64,000 nt of DNA from Reticulitermes lucifugus (lineage: Eukaryota > Arthropoda > Insecta > Blattodea > Rhinotermitidae), in NCBI GenBank assembly GCA_026260175.1, contig JAKCWW010000166.1, positions 81,860 through 145,859 of the forward strand, in the 5' to 3' direction. The stretch's first letter is position 1, and each line of letters starts with the position of its first letter. Positions 58,501-64,000 of this stretch are shown one piece after another. A model generated the notes under the pieces. It had not been told where the DNA came from and ran no database searches. It saw only the letters and a program-made list of their open reading frames with translations. The position numbers and the translations under genes are program-made.

Positions 58501-60264
58501 GATCCGCACTTATTAAATTTCTTGACCAGGTTAAACAGCATCAGCCTCTCAAAGAAGCCCCAATACTTTGTGTATTCGAGACCCACGTATCACTCTAATG
58601 AAAATAACGTCATAAAACGGTCACCTGAATTTCAAACGAGATAAGAAAGAGAAGAGGAAAGTATTTGTCAAATAGAACGTATTTTAGTAGAGACAATAAA
58701 ATGAAAGGAGAGGCGCATTACGCGAAACCCTACCAGTTATTCGTCATAAGCAACAATTCTGTGCAGAGTAACGTGGGTAAATAAAATATCCTCAGATAAA
58801 GACTGCTTCTAATGGAGAGGGCGGAGTCCTCTTGAATGACTTTGATCCAGCTTATTAAAACGATAAGCGGTTGAACTTAATATTGACCCACAGCAAGAAA
58901 GAACAAGCAAGCTTACGTATTCCACTGAGTTAGGACCGATTCTTCTAAAAGAGACAAAAAATGCACAAAGAAATATGAAGGCAGATTCACTAACAACCCT
59001 CTACCAACTACAACCCGTTCCCCATCCTACCGAAAAATATAGCTCCAACTCTCCCCTTTATGAGAAGCACTACTAAAGGAAATGCATTAGAAGGGGCTAC
59101 CCTTACTTACCATCATCTCTCTTTGCTCCTTTAACTCGTCAAAAATCTTTCCCAGGCAGCAAAATTGCTTCGCATACAGACGAGAAATCTTCACATGAAT
59201 TATTGAAGGTTTGAAGCTTCTCTCTCTATGCAAAATAATTAATCGTGTATTTATTAAATTTGTTTTGCTTTTACTTTCAAAGTAGCCGTGAAAAAAGTAT
59301 TTACTGAGCACAGCTCATCGTCTCTCAACTAAGATTTATGCCTCAGTGTCACAACATTGTACATCGGTTACTAGGCTTATTGGTTTCTTGTTCATCCTTT
59401 CAGTGACAAGTACGAGAAATCCCGCTCATAAATATCGACCACTGACATTTGATTTTCTTGTGTTTGACAGTATCAGAGACTACACCATACCTGCATGCCC
59501 CTGTTTCAAATAATGAAAAGTTTACATTATCACGGAAAATCAGAAGCCTCTAAGAAACAAAATCGAACGTGGAAACGACAAATGAAACGAATGTATATGT
59601 ACCCAACAGATGATTTTTTTTTCATCCGAATTGATCACAAGCCCCAAATTACTTTCAACTAGTATACCGATTTTTAAACATTGTATGAACAACATATTTG
59701 TTCCACAATTACAAATGGGGCGACGGTGTAAAACTTTGAAATTATATCCGGCACATTTAATATAGTTGGAATGTTATTAACAAACATTACACATAGAAAT
59801 AGAACTCTAATTTACACGGCTAACTTGGCCATTTAGACTGAAGCATTTGAAAATAGTAAGCTGATCTTCTTTTTTTTATATAATGTTAGAATAAAACAGA
59901 ATAACTGAAAACTATACAACAGAAACGTGAAACCTTATTTGCAGCAACATTTCAAAATTATACTATTAAAAACGTGAGAAATACCTTTCCGGAAACTCTT
60001 ACACGCAGACGCCCTGACGTTCTAATTATATCCTGTCATAAAGCAACAATTAATTATATAATATCGAGAACCTAATAATTCCAGGGTCTGAAGGCCTTAT
60101 GATTTTTCCATAGGTATTTAAATTACAATGTTATGAGGAGCTATATAATTTGTACTCCTTGCGAAATATTGTTAGCATAATTCAATCCAGAAGGATGAAG
60201 TGAGTTGCGTAACATGCATGGGAAGGAAGAGGTATTTCTTACAGAGCCTTGGCGGAAGACCTGA
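58501..60264. other. No recognised gene
   Basis: AT-rich; a 74-codon frame at 59087-59311 (minus) has no recognised motif. Confidence 0.35.
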
Positions 60265-60418
60265 AAAAAGATCACACCACTCGTAAGATTTCGGTGTAAA
60301 ATTGTGGATAATATTAAAATGTGTCTTAAAGGCACGGAATGAAAGGTTGCGGAATGGAATCACCCAACCCAAGTGGAGGGCTCTTTTGAGCGCTGTAATA
60401 AAATTTTTGGTTTCATAA
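60265..60418 (+). pseudogene. LINE-L ORF2 C-terminal fragment
   Basis: GTGGATAATATTAAAATGTG (VDNIKM), CTTAAAGGCACGG, GGAATGGAATCACCCAACCC (WN.P.Q), AGTGGAGGGCTCTTTTGAGC (WRALLS) and a stop in TTTCATAA. Shifts in frame throughout. Confidence 0.6.
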
Positions 60419-60664
60419 AATGCACAGGGTTTCTTTACTAGCTCACAAAATATTATCTCCTGAAGAGGGACTTTTGGAGTTAGTGTCATCATAACATGTG
60501 AGTCTAGATCACGCTGTACTTTTATGTGTCTCTGTTCTGAGCATTTCCCTCAGTTGGCTGAAAGCAAGGTGAGAAAAATTAGGCATGCTCAAAACAGAAA
60601 TTTGAACAAAGAACTGTGCTTAATACTTTAAAGCACTGTGATAGCCATATATACCACGTGCTGA

Positions 60665-60765
60665 AATATTAAAGTACTCTGCATTTTGTTTAAACAATGT
60701 ACATATTTATGTATTTTCTATGATTCTAACAAAAATACGATTATTTCCCAAACAACATTAGCTGA
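60665..60765 (+). repeat. Repeat M copy, partial
   Basis: TACTCTGCATTTTGTTTAAAC, TTTTCTATGATTCTAAC and ACGATTATTTCCCAAAC match the left half of M. Confidence 0.55.
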
Positions 60766-60844
60766 CTCTTGTTTTTACTGAGAGACAGAAAGTAAATTTT
60801 AATATATTATTTAGATCTTGAAGCTGCAAAGGGGGTGGTTCGGA

Positions 60845-60855
60845 TATATAAAAGG
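60845..60855 (+). promoter_or_regulatory. TATA-box-like TATATAAAAGG
   Basis: Exact strong TATA-box sequence following GGGGGTGGTTCGG. An arthropod initiator-like TTCAGT occurs at 60898, too far (about 55 bases) for a standard core promoter. No downstream gene seen. Confidence 0.2.
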
Positions 60856-60865
60856 GTAGTACTTC

Positions 60866-61365
60866 CTGCACTTCCTATTCTGTTTTAATCTGGCATGTTC
60901 AGTGGCAATTGACAGTACTTAAAATTATGCTTCTTTCGGCACTGCAGTGTTGGTATTTGTCTAAAGCGTTGATGTACATAAAAACATTTACTTTAGTTTA
61001 GATTAGTTAGTACCTTAATGTATATGTATTTGTCGTTCCAGAGTCTGTCAGTTTACTGAGGTTAGGTATGTCTGACGAGTTTATTCTTAAAAAAATTTAA
61101 CTTTGAAATTCCAAAAGCCCTTTCGTCCGTTGGTACGTAAAACGCACAATAAACAGCGCTGTTGTCTACTAACATGTGTGGACTTTACTTTGCTAGTCGC
61201 CACTGTGTTCCGACACGAAAAAAGAACTTGAGCTATCGTGATCGATTTTGCTTTTGTTTGCTTAAAAGCTCAGTTCCAGCCACGTGATCCGCGGTTCTAT
61301 CAAATAAAACTATGAACAAGTATCTGGTACCTTTACACATATTAATAGCCGCAGATTTAATACAG
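60866..61365. other. No recognised gene
   Basis: AT-rich DNA with nothing recognised. Confidence 0.4.
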
Positions 61366-61440
61366 TGGTAGCATGCCTGGCTGGCACAATGAAGTACCCG
61401 CTTTTGTCATAGTCCGAGACACGCCATCCTGTAAAAAATG
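61366..61440 (+). repeat. Possible tRNA-like SINE head
   Basis: CAGTGGTAGCATGCCTGGC resembles an A-box region and TCATAGTCCGAGACACGCC a decayed B box. Weak. Confidence 0.3.
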
Positions 61441-62159
61441 TTCGTGGTTTTGATCAGTCCATCAGATTGAGATTAGTGCCCTGAAACGACATAAGCCCGT
61501 TTCCTTCCAAATCCATACTGAATACAGTATTGATAATCACGTTAGGTTATCACATTACACAACACGTAATCCAAATACTTTATAAGAAAAATTAAGTCAA
61601 TTCATGTACAACCATTTTCTGTAGCACTGAGAAGACTGGTATGGAACTATAAGATTATCGACATTTTCACCTGTATTCGATAATAGGTCATATCCTAAAA
61701 CAACACCAACTCGCTTCATGTCACTTCAAGTACCTTTTAGTAACCAACCCAAAAGTTCATCTGCATTACCACAAGATGTTTCCTGTGTTTTATCCCGAGA
61801 CAGTATAATTCATCTTCAAACTACTCTTGAAGCAACAACAGTGGGAAACTTCAAACCTACTTGCGACAAGACACTGAATGTGTTTTAGACTATAAAATGA
61901 CATTTATTTTGGACATTTAACATAGTCCTGGGGCTTTTCCAAACATAAAACTTTCCCATACGATACTTGATGTTAAGAATATATCCAATCTTGTAAACAT
62001 TGTTTTGGTATTCAGCGGCTGGGACTAGCCTTTTATAGGGGGCTCAGAGGAGTGAGGACGTTTATAACTGATGACGTAAACAGATACAATTTATGAAAAG
62101 CTGTGTCTGAATAACAAAAGGCACCATTGTAACTTTGGTGTTTTGGACAGTTTTACTGG
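61441..62159. other. No recognised gene
   Basis: AT-rich DNA with nothing recognised. Confidence 0.4.
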
Positions 62160-62420
62160 TTGCGACTGTCCTATCATGTGTTGGTAACACTGCAATTAGC
62201 TCTGGCATCGATCGGCTGCCACGTGGACAAATTGTTACTGTATTGTTGCGATGGTATCGGGTGTACCGCCGACAGACAGCCCGTCATACTGCATTGTTCG
62301 GGCTCATATCGACCGCGGAGATTAATGGCACGGAGAGATGTATGGGCGGGCAGCGGCAGCATCCGGTCAGGGCGGGCCGGAGTTACGCGCGCCAAGGAGC
62401 TAAGACCTTACCTGGAACAG
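62160..62420 (+). promoter_or_regulatory. CpG-rich block, candidate promoter or first exon
   Basis: GC content rises sharply (44 of 60 bases at 62341-62400) in otherwise AT-rich DNA, with many CpGs (GACCGCGGAG, GGGCGGGCAGCGGC, TTACGCGCGCC). A 98-codon frame (62160-62456) and a 102-codon frame (62135-62443) on plus stay open through it, but high GC alone lengthens frames and I recognise no domain. Its left end shares GTGTTGGTAACACTG with 50893. Confidence 0.3.
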
Positions 62421-62454
62421 AACGGAACGACCACGCGTTTTAATGGCCCATACT

Positions 62455-62895
62455 GATAAACTCACACACACAATAGTAATCAAAGTAACTACCAAGAAAA
62501 TTAACCAACGAATTAAAACAAAGAAACATGAGTACAGATGCCAAAGACGAAAATTAAGAAATAAATAGAATAAGTAACAAAGCTACAAACTAGAAAATAA
62601 TATGACTAACAAATTACAAAAAAGCAAATATATTAAAATTAAACAAAATAACAAACACATAGAGTCTACGCTCGCAGACTACAAAACACTTAAATTACAA
62701 ATGTAGCAAAACATGTAACAAAATAGCAAACAAAATTGCAAGGAAGGAAAAAAGAAGAAATGCGTAATAAATTAAAATAACACCAACTCAGGGAAATTGG
62801 ACAAATTAAATAACTACCAAACAAATTCGCTCACAAATAAACCAGAAAATCAACGAAAGTAACAGACTGATAATGAAAAAAAGACAATAAGACTG
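62455..62895. repeat. A-rich low-complexity tract
   Basis: About 440 bp of AACAAA/AAATTA words on the plus strand, with very few G or T runs. Could be an old retroelement tail. Confidence 0.55.
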
Positions 62896-63228
62896 TAAGA
62901 ACTCCATGTCATAAGGCATGCGCTAGCTGTTTGGCTCATCAAGATATTTTATGTCAGTGTATTCACTTAAACACTTTACATCATAATCTAACTTAACGGG
63001 ACTGCATTTTTACATGGGACTGAAAAAATTCAACAGATGTTTGAACGCATGTAAAACATTGTATTGCAACCTTATGCGTGCATACGAATTACGACAATAG
63101 AACACACTCCTGTTAACTTTATTTTGATTTCACCGTGCATCTTTTACTAATTATTAACAAGTCACCAACTAAATGCACTTCTTTATTTAAAGAACACTAC
63201 AAGGCTTCTTTAAAATGTTAGATAAAAA

Positions 63229-63272
63229 CCCCTACACATGTTTCGGCTTATTAATAAGCCATCCTCAGGGGG
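63229..63272 (-). ncRNA. Hammerhead-like motif, catalytic site mutated
   Basis: Minus strand: CCCC, CTGAGGA (63268-63262), T, a perfect stem II hairpin GGCTTATTAATAAGCC (63260-63245), GAAAC, AT, GT, then G at position 17 and TAGGGG. CCCC and GGGG can still pair. Both core boxes are exact, but G at the cleavage position should block cleavage. The palindromic ACATGT stem III matches the motif at 33437. Confidence 0.55.
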
Positions 63273-63286
63273 TGTCACAACTGCAT

Positions 63287-63440
63287 TATTTAAAAACACA
63301 TCCTCATATTAGTTCATTGTGTATGTATATAGTCACCACCATCACTTTAGCTACACTGTGACTTTTTTTATCGAATATTAGCACGAATAAAATGCATTTA
63401 TTAAAAACACATCCTTGTGTTAGTCCACTATGTCACTTGT
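63287..63440 (+). repeat. Diverged direct repeat beside the terminal palindrome
   Basis: TTTAAAAACACATCCTCATA and TTAGTTCATTGTGTATG (63290-63326) recur as ATTAAAAACACATCCTTGTG and TTAGTCCACTATGTCAC (63400-63437), period about 111 bp. The second unit runs into the left arm of the palindrome at 63407. Confidence 0.55.
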
Positions 63441-64000
63441 TTATGTGAAGAGTCACTTTTTGTTTATATGAAAGTAAATAAAATCGATGTTAAAATTGTA
63501 GATGCATTGGTGTTATTGTTGCAGCGGAGAGTTTTTTTCGTTACATCAGTGGGTAGATATGCTGGAGTGGCCTGGTACTGTGTCTTCTGTAAGTTTTAAT
63601 AAGGGAATTAAAAGTATGTATTACTGGTTAACTATATATTATAATTTTGGTAAATTTTGAATGACATACCTTATGTTGGGTTTTCCGTTCCTGCAGTGTG
63701 CACTGTGTCGCCTGTGTGGGGGTTATGTTACTATGGTATGTCCGTTGTCGAGTTTACCAAAATTATAATATATAGTTAACCAGTAATACATACTTTTAAT
63801 TCCCTTATTAAAACTTACAGAAGACACAGTACCAGGCCACTCCAGCATATCTACCCACTGATGTAACGAAAAAAACTCTCCGCTGCAACAATAACACCAA
63901 TGCATCTACAATTTTAACATCGATTTTATTTACTTTCATATAAACAAAAAGTGACTCTTCACATAAACAAGTGACATAGTGGACTAACACAAGGATGTGT
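63407..64000. repeat. Perfect palindrome, 248-bp arms, 98-bp spacer
   Basis: 63407-63654 is the exact reverse complement of 63753-64000. I checked each line of both arms and found no mismatch. The spacer (63655-63752) begins and ends with a weaker continuation (GACATACCTTA near 63669 against ATGGTATGTC near 63733). Identical 60-codon frames on opposite strands (63417-63599 and 63808-63990) are a consequence of the symmetry. The right arm reaches the window edge, so its true length is unknown. It is either a very recent inverted duplication, a gene-converted palindrome or an assembly artefact. Confidence 0.95.

Noticed and set aside
60845-60901. Core promoter with TATA box and initiator
   Set aside because: The TATA word is strong but the initiator-like word is about 55 bases downstream rather than about 30, and no gene follows.
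63417-63990. Two identical 60-codon proteins on opposite strands
   Set aside because: They are the two arms of a perfect palindrome; there is no independent coding support.

Overview
This is an AT-rich stretch of animal, almost certainly insect, nuclear DNA with no complete protein-coding gene. The evidence is the absence of long open frames (none above about 180 codons), many tRNA-headed SINEs, 3'-truncated non-LTR retrotransposon ends, hammerhead-ribozyme-type motifs of the kind carried by Penelope-like retroelements, and long degenerate polypurine/polypyrimidine tracts. The style of these repeats resembles large repeat-rich polyneopteran genomes (cockroach or termite), but that assignment is inference. 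One N at 40906 marks a draft assembly.

Most of the readable content is dead mobile-element sequence. (1) A LINE family (here LINE-L), seen only as the C-terminal end of ORF2 (GHVARMGE...KPEG..RPRRRWEDNIKMDL..WI.LAQDRDRWRAL-type protein), has fragments near 45, 10070, 12380, 16337, 37360/37785, 39540, 40184, 40318, 46530(-), 53196(-) and 60265. (2) A second, RTE-like LINE end at 55050-55650(-) has a clean stop codon and an (AAT)n tail. (3) Several tRNA-derived SINE families occur: SINE-A (eight copies, two with clear target-site duplications), SINE-B (three), SINE-C (three) and single copies of others. (4) A family of hammerhead-type motifs has about sixteen relics, one of which (33437-33483, minus strand) keeps every core feature. 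(5) A dispersed AT-rich family (repeat M) has about nine copies.

The left part (1-22 kb) is mostly featureless AT-rich DNA with scattered repeats, two diverged direct repeats around 3-4 kb and a 230-bp fold-back with a target duplication at 19.3 kb. The middle (22-45 kb) holds most SINEs, the intact hammerhead, a LINE fragment split by a SINE-B whose tRNA-like head carries an internal inverted duplication, and a tandem pair of LINE ends. The right part (45-64 kb) holds further SINE/LINE copies, a minisatellite at 55.65 kb and a CpG-rich block at 62.2 kb that is the best promoter or first-exon candidate. At the right edge there is a perfect 248-bp-arm palindrome that runs into the end of the window.

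No tRNA gene, rRNA, CRISPR array or operon was found. The window is best read as intergenic or intronic DNA shaped by retrotransposons and fold-back events. The hammerhead family is the most unusual system in it.
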